Of a stretch of 64,000 nt of DNA, positions 31,964-43,259 are shown one piece after another. How positions within the stretch are numbered: position 1 is the first letter of the stretch; each line of letters begins with the position of its first letter. The stretch comes from Tipula vernalis. Lineage: Eukaryota; Arthropoda; Insecta; Diptera; Tipulidae. The stretch is taken from contig OY282559.1 in the NCBI GenBank assembly GCA_958295665.1, positions 128,749,605 through 128,813,604 on the forward strand, in the 5' to 3' direction. Made by a program: the position numbers and the translations under genes. The notes below the pieces were generated by a model. That model was not told the origin of the DNA, did no database searches, and was given only the letters and a program-made list of their open reading frames with translations.

Positions 31964-32633
31964 ACACTTATTTTTTTTCCAAGTTGATCCGGAGCACGAT
32001 TTAGTTTATACATATTATCCTCTAGTTTAGCAGTCGCGACCAATACACTGTCTTCATTATAAATTTTATAACCGACTACATCAAACACTACAACTCTGTT
32101 GCTATTAGAACACATCTGGCTCACAGAAAGTAAATTCGTCGATAAATTTGGAACATGTAGAACGTTTTTAACATAAACAGGTTCCACATCATTAGTGTTT
32201 TCCGAAAATATATTAAATTGTACATCACCTACCGCGGCTATCTGAATACGATCATTATTCGCTATAATAATTTTACTTTTTGGAGGAACTTTGATGTTCT
32301 GCAACCATTCACCATGTACTGTCATGTGTGATGAGGCACCGGAATCAATGTACCATTCATCTGCTTCAACTATTGATCCAGATTTTAGACTAGCAAAAAG
32401 TGAGGTTAAATTTTTCTTGTTTCGGCTAGATGACGATTTATTATACTGATGGTTCGACTCATGTTGAGTTTTATCATCCTTCTTGTTGGGACAGTTTTTG
32501 GATATATGTCCAAAAATATTACAACCGTAACATCTCGGACCCTTTGAGGTATTGTTTCGGTTTTTGATTTCGTATTTTTATTGAATTTTCCATATAAAGC
32601 CGCGTCATTAGAATTCTTTATTTCAACTTTCAC
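31960..32633 (-). pseudogene. Copia Gag zinc knuckle and protease region
   Basis: Minus-strand pieces show CYGCNIFGHISKNCPNK, a CCHC knuckle, then an aspartic-protease motif (DSGASSHMT) near 32330-32350 and a Copia protease/linker region ending VLHVPNLSTNLLSVSQMCS. At least one frameshift separates the knuckle from the fragment at 32633-32406. Confidence 0.75.
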
Positions 32634-32780
32634 CCAAATACTGAAGAAGAACGAAGTTCGAAACCAGTCTAATAAACCAAAAATTATAAAAACCGATTTT
32701 TTTTCTATCCTAATAAGTGTGATAAAAGCCGCCGAACAGTTAACAATGGAACAGTGCTTTTTTACAACATAAACAGTTTT

Positions 32781-34185
32781 TATGTACGAGTAGCACTAAG
32801 ATTCGCAATTTAAACGCCTCTTTTAGGTTAGCCTGTTGCTCGAATACACAGTTATTATTGTCATAAAGTGGTTTCGTTAGCTAAAGAGTAAACTGATTGC
32901 TCGCTTCTCAAAACAGAAAATGTGAAATAAGCTATAGCAACATGCACTTCGACGCTTATATGAACCCGAAATTCTCGAAAAATCTGAAAAATTTAAATCG
33001 ACTGCTAACTTCATTTTAATTTGATGACTGTCTACTGAATGTCCTTCAGCTCTGACCTTATTTTGAATTAAAGTTCTTAATAAACAGTAACTTATAACCT
33101 CCCGGAGACGAAATTCTAACCAGAACCCGAGGGTCATGTCTCAAAATCGGTTTCGTAATTTTAAAGATTATCCCGTACAAACAGACCGACGTTGCAGAAG
33201 AGAAGAGATTTATTTTGGAATTCAAGGGATACATGTCATAAGGTCGCAAATCTTGAGCGATTATCTGAGTATTTCAGTTCTGAGATTGTCGAAGATTTCT
33301 CGAGGATATTCTAATCACAAATCTGTTTTAAAATTCGATTCTTTGTTTTTCGTTTTCGAAGCTAATTTCTTAGGTGAATTTCCAAATGTTAATGATCCAA
33401 CCAAAATATTTCTGTCTGAGTCTTAACTCTGCAGATTTAGGATAACAGGGTTGGGTATTTGAAGTTTAAAACTTTTTAGGTTTGTGATTATTTGTGCATA
33501 TACAGCGATAGTTAAATGTTGCATTGACCTACGAAATCTTATAGGTTTGTAAGTATTTAGCTCGAGGTATTTTTGAAATCGTGAATTTTGGATAACGTTG
33601 AATTGTTTGCGTTATAAATTACTCCAGAGTAATTTTCAGATTATTTGTGAGTTTCGAGTTTTATTTTACAATAAATTTTTCAACATTTGCGTATGGTTGA
33701 ATTTCTGGCATGTGAACAGATAATTCTTATTTGTTATTGTTTGAAATTTAGCCTTGGGGTAACTAGCCTTGGCTATTACTAACTATAAGATATTACTAGT
33801 TCTGGAAATTTTGGGGGTTTCAAGATAATTTAAGGGTTGGCTGGCGTTGAGTTGCGAGGTTTATATTCATCTCGAGATTTTCGAAATTATTTTCAAAATA
33901 TTCTAGTTTTTTGAGATCATACGAATTTTGCCTAGCTGTAAGTTGAGCTTTCCATTAGGTTGAGTGATGGTTGACGCTTGCTTCTTTGGTTGGCATAGTT
34001 ATGAGTTTCATGGTACCATTACTTCAGATCATTTTTCAGTTTGACGAGATTTTCGAATTTTATTGAAAATAATTCCAGTTAAACCTCGAGATTATTCAAA
34101 ATTTGATTAGCAACACTTTTTATTGTTGAGTAGTTGCAAGTTTGTTTAAATTTAAAAATTTAAATATTTATTAGAATTAAAGAAA
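32781..34185. other. Unassigned AT-rich DNA
   Basis: No gene was recognised. TTTCGAGATTTTCGAAATT-like words recur irregularly at 33100-34100. Open frames here are short and carry no family signature. Confidence 0.35.
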
Positions 34186-35204
34186 AACCTGCATCTCCTT
34201 GCAGCAGCATGCTCTGCGAATCCACACCATACTGTGTTGGGCAGCACAGACATCAATTATAGGGGTGAGTACCTTTTTGAATTTTTGATTACAAATAATG
34301 TAGACATTGTCAACAGGGGAAGGAAACCCACTTTTCTAATCCTGATTAGACAAGAAGTCCTAGCTTTGACACTTGCCAGTCCACATTTCACCACTTTAGT
34401 TAACAACTGGCATGTATATGAAGAGGCCCCTTTAACCGATCACATCCAGATCAAATTCGATTTAACGGCCGAGACCAAGCAACGGCAGGAAATTAGAATT
34501 GCAAAATCGACCGACTGAGACTCACATAGAGTACTTCTCGGATCAGAAATGCCTTGGTTATGGGGGACAAAGAGTCTCCAGAGGGATTGAAGTTCTGTTC
34601 AAATCCGTTGCATAACTTTATACACTTGGCTTTCAAGAACATCAGCCCGGTTAAACGGAGATAGTCCACTTAGATGGTCCCTTGGTGGAAAGGGACGGTG
34701 CAAAAACTGAAGAAAAAGTCGAGAAGGTTATTCAACAAGGCTAAACGCACCGGTGAATGGGGCGAATATAAGATGGTCTTGACGGAACACAATCTCGAAC
34801 TTAGAAGATCCAAGAGGGCAACTCGGAGAAATTTTTGCGATGGAATCAATGAATTGCCCTCTACAGCTCGTCTCCAGAAAGTCCTTACATTAGAACTTCT
34901 TCTGAAGGCAAACGGGAACATTACTGAGAACTGGAAGGAAACCTTAGAGTTACTACTAGAACTCACTTTTCGGATTCAATAATGGAAGGAGACCAACATG
35001 ACCATCCAAGTGAAGCAGCCTAAAATGTTCACACCCAGTAAGGTGAGATGAGCTATTGGCTCTTTCAAACCTTTTAAATTTACAACCCTTTACTTCAAAA
35101 AGGTATTGAGAAAATTCTCCCCAACCTTGATTCGGATGTTTCGGATAAGTTTAGCTTTTAGCTGCATTCCGAAACTTTAGAGGAGAGTAAATGTGGTCTT
35201 TATA

Positions 35205-36490
35205 TTGGGTGTATGCATTAAAAACCGGAATTTGATACTAGATGTCATTACTTGTTTATGCGTTATAGTACATCATGGATATATATGCCATTTGAAAGCC
35301 TTATTCAATACCTGTCAAAATCAGCTAAAAGTTTTTGTTTTGATTGTGCACATCCAACCGATTTCAACGATGGAAAATTTATAAAATTTGCGAAAAAAAA
35401 ACAGCATTTGCGGGAAGTTTTGTTGAGTCACTTTTTCGCAAACCAAACTTCAGCTGAAAGTCATCGTTTGCTCGTGGATTTGTATGGTGAGCATACTCTT
35501 GCAAAAACACAGTACTTTGAGTGGTTTAGTCGCTTCAAAAGTGGTGATTTTGACATCAAGGACAAAAAGCGTCCTGGTCAGCCGAAAAAGTTTGAGGATG
35601 AAGAATTGGAGGCATTACTCGATCAAGATTCATGTCAAACGCAAGAAGAACTTGCAGAATCATTGGGAGTTGATCAAGCAACAACTTCTAGACGTTTGAA
35701 AGCCTTGGGATTCATCCAAAAGATGGGAAATTGGGTTCCATACGAGTTGAAGCCAAGAGACGTGGAAAGACGATTTTGCATGTCCGAAATGCTGCTCGAG
35801 CGCCACAAAAAGAAGTCGTTTTTGCATCGTATTGTCACTGCGATGAAAAATGGATCCATTACGATAATCCCAAGCGCAAAAAACCGTATGTCAAGAAAGG
35901 CGAGGCCGGCCCATCGACACCAAAGCCGAATATTCACGGGGCCAAGGTCATGCTGTGCATTTGGTGGGACCAGCTAGGTGTGATTCACTATGAGCTGTTG
36001 CCAAGTGGCCAAACCATCAATGCCCAACTCTATCGTCAACAATTGATCCGGTTGAAGCAGAAAATCCAGGCAGAGCGGCCAACGTATGCGACCAGAAACG
36101 AGTCAATCATTTTCCACCACGATAACGCTCGGCAACATATTGCGGCGCCGGTCAAAAATTACCTGGACAATAACGGATGGGAAATTCGGCCTCACCCGCC
36201 TTATAGCCCAGACCTTGCTCCTTCCGACTACCACCTAATTTCGATTCATGCAGAATGCCCTATCAGGAATACGCTTCACTTCAGTTCAAGGTATCGAAAA
36301 TTGGCTCGATTCGTTTTTGGCCGCCAAGCCGGCGCAGTTTTTCTGGGATGGAACCCATAAATTGCCAGAAAGATGGGAAAAAGTAGTGAGTAGCGATGGG
36401 CAATACTTTGAATAAAAAATTTTGTAACATTTTTCCATAATAAAGCCTCAAATTTTATAAAAAATTCCGGTTTTTAATGCATACACCCAA
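35205..36490 (+). mobile_element. Mariner transposon, 1286 bp, with TIRs and TA duplication
   Basis: The ends are TTGGGTGTATGCATTAAAAA... and its complement, at least 28 bp long, with TA at 35203-35204 and 36491-36492. The size is typical for mariner. It sits inside an RT gene whose reading (VNVVFI | LKGRG) resumes after the element. The TIRs look perfect over 28 bp, while the transposase is frameshifted. Confidence 0.93.
35370..36415 (+). pseudogene. Mariner transposase, frameshifted
   Basis: Cut-and-paste transposase. N-terminal helix-turn-helix region: KKKQHLREVLLSHFFANQTS, then FKSGDFDIKDKKRPGQPKKF and LGVDQATTSRRLKALGF. The catalytic region is in the next frame: DEKWIHYDNPKRKK (first Asp), HHDNARQHIA (second Asp) and YSPDLAPSDYHL (third Asp), the D,D34D pattern. 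Frame breaks occur near 35840 and 36237; the end (LPERWEKVVSSDGQYFE) is in a third frame. The likely ATG at 35370 is also out of frame with the helix-turn-helix. Inactive as it stands. Confidence 0.9.
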
Positions 36491-37740
36491 TACTAAAGGG
36501 AGAGGGTCATTCGGACACCCAGCCCAAGCCATGTCAGCCAATTAGCCTTACATCAGTCTTGCATACGTACTGAAAACGATGGAAAAATCTTGGATCATCA
36601 AATAAGAAGTGAGATCCTCCTTAAAAATCTGCTGCATCGGGAGCAGTTTGCTTATCAAACTGGTAAATCTACTGTAAAGGCTCTTCGCGGTCTAGTTACG
36701 AAGATTGAAAGAGCCGTGACTAACAAAGAAATTGCCCTTTGCGCCTTTATGGACTTTGAGGCGATGTTTGATTCTACCTCCGAACCGTTTGATAAAGAGG
36801 GCAGCAATGGAAAATTGGGTTCCGCCTCCTGCGATTATGTGGATCCGCTCTAATATGGCTCTAATGTACTGAAACTTCAGAATAAAGCCATCAAGGCTTT
36901 TTGGGCCTGTCAGAGACTCTATGGACAAACTTGGGGTTTACGACCAAAAATGATCTACTGGTCATTCCTAACAATCATTAGGCATTTCGTCACGTGCGTG
37001 TCGGTAATAAAGTGGCCTAAAACTGAGCAGAAGGCAGGTGCAAAATTTATTGAATAAGGTTCAGGGTATCAGTATCACGGGGCTCAATGAGTACATGTCT
37101 CGCTGTTGCGATGGAGGCACTTCTAAGACTGACTCCGTTGCACTTGCATGTTAAAACGGATGCTGCAATTACGGCTCCGAAGATGCAGGCAGAAGGAAAT
37201 ATCAGAAAAGGCAATATGGTGGATCATCTGGAAATCATTACGGAACTTCAGACAGACCATACCATAGGAATGATTTCCGACTGTATGCCATAGTTGGCAA
37301 TTCTGTGTTAGTTTTGTAGGCCGGGACATGTGGAGTATAGAGGGACTGTCCTTTAAGCGATGGTTAACGGTATGGTTTACAGATGGAAGAGAAAAGGGAA
37401 GAGGGGGCAGGGGTAGGAATATATGGGAGTGGAACTGGCTTCTCGAAGTTCTTGAAAGAGAACTTTGCGCTAGAATAGGCATAGTAAAATAGTCAAAAGC
37501 GATGCAAATATAAATATTGTATCAGAGAGCTAATCTGCGTTAAAAGCTCTTAAGCTTTGTACCGTTGAGTCAAGGCTGGTATGGTACTGTCTGAACGTAA
37601 TTAAACATCTAGCAAGCTCAAATAAGGTAACACTTATGTGAGTGTGAGGTCACACTGGAATCGAGGAAAATGAGGCTGCTGATGGTCTTGCCCGTCTCTT
37701 ATTAACCTACATTCTTAAAGGGATCCAAATTTTCGTAAAA

Positions 37741-38395
37741 ATCAGTATCGCCCAAAATCACCATTCGACTACGGTCGTAAAAATCTCCAATGAGGATTCC
37801 AATCCATGGATCCGAAACTGCTTGCTTTAAACTTTCCTGTTTTTTTTTTGTTCAAAAGTCATACTTGAGCAAAAGTTTAGTACTTTTGGTCCACAAATTC
37901 TAACAAAATGCGGTACAATCTAGCGACCGACCAATATACCTCTAACGGCCTTGAGCTCAGATATATGCCACACGGTGGTAGCATAAGCGGTTGAAATTAT
38001 GTCTATGTCGTCAAAATGTAAGGCGAGCTTTGCTGGACGAACTTCTTAGCTCGCACTTGATTCTTTGTCAAATTGACTTGAAGTTTACATTATGGGAGAG
38101 AATGAAAGAATCCTATTTCCACATTTGAATTGCCACATAATTGTCTTACAGCTAACCCTTCGAATCAGCATTTATATGCTTTATAACTCAAAATGGTATT
38201 TCGTCACCAAAAGGCCGAACAAATTGTCCTCAAGTAAAATATGATTCAGAGAAAGGAGTGTAGGAAGGAAATTGTGTTACAAAGAATAAATGCAGAGAAC
38301 CTTTTCGCGTTGCGATTTAGCCAAAACAGGTGATCAAACCTGTATTTTCCATTAACGTCAGATTTAGTCTATGATACCCGAAACAAAGCAAAAAG
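37741..38395. other. Unassigned sequence
   Basis: No gene or element was recognised. A poly-T run lies at 37840-37849. Confidence 0.3.
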
Positions 38396-39740
38396 CTGCA
38401 AAAGTGCTCAATGCTCATTTGAAGTTAACTTCAACAACAACTCAACATCCACTCAATCAGAGCTCGAGTTAACTATCAATCCTCAATTCTACCTCAAAAG
38501 TAAATCCCAACCGGCCTCTCACTCAATCCCAACTCAATTCAAACTCAACCCCAACTCTATCTTCAATTCAAAATAGAAAGACGCGAATCAATGATCTACC
38601 TACGGCGATTGGAAAATTTAAAAAAATGTCAGTGAAAAATCGTCTGGTGGAAAGAATATCGGCTAGTATACAAATTGCCGTTATATGGCTTAAATATGTA
38701 CTCCAAACGCATTCCAGTCAACTAATGGCATTGGGTACAACCTTGTATCGGTATAATCGAAACAAGGGATAATAATCTATAAACATTCTCGGCTACGTGG
38801 CCGTCGTGATTTACTGGCAAATCAAATTAAAAATAAGAAAAATGATGATAATGTGCTTCAAAATCCAAATCTTTTAGTGTATGAGGCTGAGGATTCGTCG
38901 AAAGAGACAAGTGATGGCAGTTCATGTTTCATCAAGTTCTGATGATTAGTGGGAAGAATCAAAAGATGATGATAACGAGCAGAACAATATGGAAGTTGAT
39001 AATCAGAATGATGACGATGACGAAAGCGATGATGAGTCAAGTGATGATGATTGATGAATAAAAGTTAAACTTTTTAAAAAATAATTGGAATTATTAGGGG
39101 TTGACCAAGCTCAATCACTAAATCAACAAGGTTCTAAGCTCCAACAGAACCCTCCTCTCAACTGCCAAATAAATTCTCTAACGCCCAAATCAACCCTCAA
39201 ATCAACAAGGTTCGCAAAATACAAACGTACCAACCCATAATTCAACCCAAATATATTCCCTACTGAGCCCCTCGACCAACTCCAACTCAACTCCTAGTTC
39301 AAACAAGCGTCAACTCAGCCCCAAACCCAACGCTCAATTTAATCACTAAACTAACACGGTTCAAAAACTGCAAGTATACACAAACTCAACTCAATCTTAA
39401 CTTAATTCCAACTCGACCCTAACTCAACCCCAACCCAATCATCAACTTAACCCCAAACTCAACGCCCAATTCAGTTCACGAATTAACACAATTCGAAAAG
39501 CTACATGCCTATATGAATACAAATCAACCAAATTAAGCTAACTTTTAACTAAACCCCCAACACAACCCCAAATAAACCACTCAACTGAATAATTGCTCAA
39601 TCAACCATAATCTAACTCCAACGCAACTCCAACTCAACCCCAACTGAATGCGCAAATTGACCCCGCATTCAACCTTCAACTGTACTCCAAACTAAATCCC
39701 AAACCCAACGCACAACTCAATTATCAAACCAGTTTACGCC
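38396..39740. repeat. A/C-rich degenerate repeat (CAACTCAACCCCAACTCAA words)
   Basis: Irregular recurrences of CAACTCAA, CCCAACTCAA and CAACCCCAA occur at 38396-38570 and 39090-39740, either side of a WDR43-like relic. The complement contains TTGAGTTGGGG, sharing the TTGAGT core of the repeat at 1-1760. No coding capacity. Confidence 0.55.
38577..39062 (+). pseudogene. WDR43/UTP5 C-terminal pseudogene
   Basis: WDR43 (yeast Utp5) is a small-subunit processome factor. Pieces in three frames match its Utp12 domain and acidic tail: IQIAVIWLKYVLQTHSSQLM (about 38668-38727), IETRDNNL then HSRLRGRRDLLANQIKNKKN (to about 38841), LLVYEAEDSSKETSDGSS, and an Asp/Ser-rich end (NQNDDDDESDDESSDDD) with TGA at 39052-39054. 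AATAAA follows at 39057-39062. Frameshifts and an in-frame stop (TAG at about 38948) show that it is broken. Absence of introns and the poly(A) signal suggest a retro-copied 3' end. The match is by recalled sequence, so it is moderately sure. Confidence 0.6.
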
Positions 39741-40325
39741 TAAACCTGTTCTTACACGGTTCTTTTAAACGATTTTGTTTTGTGAGTGTAAAAAGCAAGT
39801 TGAGGTGTATTATACTATTAAGTAGTAAATAAAAAATTGGTGAACTTTGATCGAAAACCAGGTGTTAATAACCACGTAGTTTTGGGTCAATTTGTGGGTT
39901 TGGCAGGTAGCCGATCCTTTCAACATAAATATTCCAAAAGCTTTTCAATTCTCCGCCTTGAACAAAGAAACAGATTATCGAGAAAAAAAACAAATTGAAC
40001 AAGCCGTTCTAAATATACCGTGGGAATAAACAAATGTTCTCAGACATCCAGACACGTAGACGGACATTTTTGTTTGTTTGTTTTTTCGGAGTCAGGCAGG
40101 TGCAGCAAAGCTCAAAGCATTGCCACATACAAACATGAAACCAAACAATCCGGTCGACAATATAGAAAATCGACCGACAAGACGTCATAACAAAACGGCA
40201 AAAGTGACATAAATGACCAATAAATTTGCGCACATAAATCAACAAAACTTTTGCCAAGTAACATAATGTTACTATACCGACCCTTGAGATAATACTGGGG
40301 CTCGTACCACTGCACCTACACATTT
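39741..40325. other. Unassigned sequence
   Basis: No gene was recognised. TGTTTG-type simple repeats lie near 40068-40084. Confidence 0.3.
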
Positions 40326-40330
40326 AAAAA

Positions 40331-41330
40331 GTGGCCGGTTCAGGAGGTCTGAACCTAAAAATTACAGCCAAAATTAAAACCATAAGGCCAGGGCACAACA
40401 GTGTCCTACATAAAATAAATTTTAAGGAGGAATTGATTCAACTATCAGATTTGATGGTAAGGACAATCGACTGTCGGAGGAATTTTACCGTTAGTTTATC
40501 GGATAGGGCACTGGTAGAGAATATTATCTCCCCACTCCCCCGCCATGCCTCTATATGGTATACGGATGGGTCCAAAAACAGACGGGGGTACCGGTGCAGC
40601 GATAGTCGGGCCCGACCTAGAACTATGCATACCACTGAGTAGCACCCTCATAGTTTTTCAGGCAGAGACATATAATAAGACCGAGATCTATATAATCTCG
40701 GACAGCCAGGCAGCTCTGCTAGCCTTAGGAGCTTCAGTGTTCAACTCGAAATTGATTTGGAGCTGTTACTGTAATTTATTAGAACTGGGTAAAGCAAACA
40801 AAGTCACCCTTGTGTGATCTCCTGGCCACTCCCAGTCCTAGTATTGTTTTTTTCAAAACCCACTTGGCAGACAGTATAAGGGACTGGGAGCATTACTATA
40901 GGAAATTACTCTGGGAGTCCTCCAGTGGGATGAGATAGGCCAAGAAAAAATTCAGTTACAATATTATACGTCTGGGAGAGGCACCGAGGATGGACCGCTA
41001 ATCCCTAAGCCGATCCCTTAAAAAAGGGCACGGCCCCTTTAACGGCCATCTACATAAAATGGGAAGGTACCTTATGGATCAGTGCAGATTCTGTGACTGC
41101 GGTCAGGAGACATCGGAACACATACTCTTCACATGCGATGCTATCATCCTAAAAATATTCAAGTTCCTCAGTGCTGCCTGATTATGCAGTGGCGTAACGC
41201 CGACCCACTAGATATGCATCAGGTAGCGGCGTTTATCAAGGACATAGACCTACATTTTACGTAAGAATCTCTAGGGATGCACAATAGGCCTCAATGGTCG
41301 CAGTACTCTGGACTACAAGCAACCACCCTT
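40331..41330 (+). mobile_element. Decayed R1/LOA-like element, RNase H and 3' zinc knuckle
   Basis: Frames show WYTDGSKNRRG and GTGAAIVGPDLELCIPLSST (RNase H), YIISDSQAALLALGASVFNS, a SPGHS block, and HLHKMGRYLMDQCRFCDCGQ with ETSEHILFTCDA, the C-terminal zinc knuckle. It is a second fossil, because the element at 34190-37740 already has its own RNase H end near 37700. Several stops. Confidence 0.6.
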
Positions 41331-41796
41331 TTGGTGGAAAAAAAAGGTTTGTTAAATACTTGATGATTTTCTCTTGGTCGGTTTAAAAATTCGGTCGGAG
41401 GTTTTGCATATGGCAATGCCTTTAGGCCAACAACAATTTCACCATTCATTATCAAAATTTTTGTATACTGTTAAATGACTAGAGGCGGTTCCTAGATCAC
41501 ACGACATGAATCCAATCCAAAAGTTATCCAAATTGCGATGTGCCTTATTTAATGCACTGTGTTAGAAGGAAAATCGGAAATATAATTGGAAACAAAGTTT
41601 AATAACCGGATTATTGCAAATTAGTGAATTTTTGTGGATTGTTTGAAAAACGAATTGTGTTCGAGATCGAGCAAAGGAAGCGGTGACGTCACGTTGTGAA
41701 ATAGCGGACCATATTGCAATTTGTGGTGAAACGAGTCATCGTTGTAAAATATTTATCGTAAATATTTTTGGATTAGTTGAACATTAACACAAAATA
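41331..41796. other. Probable leader of the Gypsy element that follows
   Basis: No open frame is visible. The last 240 bp before the gag start (41797) are unique in this window. No primer-binding site or LTR could be assigned with confidence. Confidence 0.3.
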
Positions 41797-42728
41797 ATGT
41801 CGAACGAACGGTTACCAGTGGAATTGGATTGCGCGAATTTGGAAAAGGGGTGGTCAATGTGGAAACGTACATTTTTAATGTATATGATGGCAACGGGAAA
41901 AATTTTTAAAACTGAATCGGAAAAAATAGCAACATTTCTGTGGTTAATTGGTTCCCAGGCGATGGAGATATATAACACATTGTTCCTGAACGATGGAACA
42001 ATGGATGGGATTCTTGAAAATCAGATTGTTATCATTGAGCCAGTTGCTATTCAAACGGTAAATGCAAACGAAAATGGGCAAGAGAATAATGATGCTACGG
42101 CTGTGGTACCAAATGCCAATATTCCAAGAACTTTGGATGAGGTGTTAAAAGCGTTTGATGGGTATTGTATACCAAAGAAGAACATACCAATGGAATCGTT
42201 CAAATTTCATAACATTGTGCAAAAAGAAAAACAACCATTTGTAGAGTTCGAAACAGAACTACGCAAACAAATTGAATTTTGTGAGTACAAATTGGAAGGA
42301 AAATCGTACAACGAGCGAATGTTGAAGGAGCGAATCGTCATCGGGGTGAATGATAAAAAAATTACAATTAAAATTGTTGGAAGGAAAGGATGAATCATTG
42401 CAAAAAGTCATTGAAACGTGCAAAATGTACGAAGCTGCTAATGCACATAAGGCGTTGTTGAACACAATCAGTCAACAATGTGTAGCTGAATATCGGCCAA
42501 AGGAAACAATCGATGCTGTAATACGTCTTGGTTACAATTGTGGTAATGATTTCACAGCAAATCATTTACAATCATGCAAAGCCGCAAGGATATCAATTGC
42601 CGGTCATGTGGACTTAAGGGCCATTTCCAGCGTTTTTGTAAATCAAAGGGTAAGCAAACAGACAGCAATGGAACCAAATCCGGAAACACGTTTGGAAACC
42701 GTAAGCCGGATAATAACAGTAATCGAAA
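41797..42728 (+). pseudogene. Gypsy Gag with two zinc knuckles, frameshifted
   Basis: ATG at 41797 opens MSNERLPVELDCANLEKGWS, followed by a capsid-like helical region (WSMWKRTFLMYMMATGKIFK, LWLIGSQAMEIYNTLFL) and PFVEFETELRKQIEFCEYKL. A frameshift near 42360 moves to KLLEGKDESLQKVIETCKMY, ending in CGNDFTANHLQSCKAAR, a knuckle. A second shift near 42580 gives CRSCGLKGHFQRFCKSK, a CCHC knuckle. Coding is cut by the SINE at 42729. Confidence 0.8.
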
Positions 42729-43063
42729 TCTCTTTACCGAGCAAACGGCGCAGTGGTTAAAGCTGCGGCGGTTGGATCGGGAGGTACCGGGTTCGAATCC
42801 CTATAGGGGCGGGATGCAAAAGGGATTTTTCATCATCTGATTACGATCGGTGATGAAGATGAACACATCTATGACCCCCTGTTGAGAGTGCAGAATCCAT
42901 GGGCCGACCCACCTTTCATGTCAGCACTACAGGTTGGCATGAAGCAATGCAATGTACAGGTGGTTTTCAAAGACGGATCTGTAGCCGCTCTTCCTCTATT
43001 TGGCTACTCCAGGAGTAAAGTAGGATGGTAAAAAATAAATCAAGAAAACAAACAAACAAAACA
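42729..43063 (+). mobile_element. tRNA-headed SINE with 14-bp target duplication
   Basis: AACAGTAATCGAAA occurs at 42715-42728 and 43064-43077. The head contains an RNA polymerase III A-box-like GGCGCAGTGGTTAA (42747-42760) and a B box GGTTCGAATCC (42790-42800), so it is tRNA-derived. A body of about 220 bp follows, ending in an A/C-rich tail (AAACAAACAAACAAAAC). Target duplications of this length and an A-rich tail point to LINE-mediated retroposition. Confidence 0.88.
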
Positions 43064-43149
43064 AACAGTAATCGAAAACAACAGCAACAATAAATTAACT
43101 GGGATAGCTCAATTGCGAATAGGATTATTAAAGTAGATCTTATTTATAG

Positions 43150-43252
43150 AATAAATTCAAGTAATACTGCCTAAGGAGTATCAAGTAGGAAATCAATTAG
43201 TTAAGTTTAAACTAGACACTGGATCTGATGTGGACTGCATTCTAAAAAAAAT
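43150..43252 (+). pseudogene. Gypsy aspartic protease start
   Basis: The frame reads VILPKEYQVGNQLVKFKLDT then GSDVDCIL, with LDTGSDVD as the aspartic protease active site. The region after GSDVDCIL is deleted, and RT begins at about 43260. Confidence 0.65.
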
Positions 43253-43259
43253 TTTTAGA

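Larger units (their letters stand above)
29465..32780 (-). mobile_element. Ty1/Copia retrotransposon, decayed, minus strand
   Basis: Domain order on the minus strand is Gag knuckle, protease, integrase, RT, RNase H, the Copia order (integrase before RT). The N-terminal Gag is truncated near 32780. No pair of LTRs was found, though the 3' end beyond 29750 contains the usual DILTKGL-type tail in broken frames. About 390 bp between integrase and RT (30840-31225) is riddled with stops. Confidence 0.85.
34190..37740 (+). mobile_element. Decayed R1/LOA-like non-LTR element, interrupted by mariner
   Basis: Plus-strand pieces in order: endonuclease (34234-34518: LGSTDINYRGEYLFEFLI, RGRKPTFL, TDHIQIKFDL), a linker (34674-34982), RT start (RVNVVFI at about 35185), a mariner at 35205-36490, more RT (36590-36780: REQFAYQTGKSTVKALRGLV, CAFMDFEAMFDS), a thumb region (AVAMEALLRLTPLHLHVKTD near 37100) and an RNase H end (GHTGIEENEAADGLARLLL near 37650-37705). 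Frames shift repeatedly, so it is an old relic. Confidence 0.65.

Noticed and set aside
38858..39040. His/Tyr-rich open frame on the minus strand
   Set aside because: It is the antisense of the Asp/Ser-rich WDR43-like tail.
42729..42805. A functional tRNA gene
   Set aside because: Although A and B boxes are present, the acceptor stem does not close and the sequence continues into a SINE body with an A-rich tail and target duplication.
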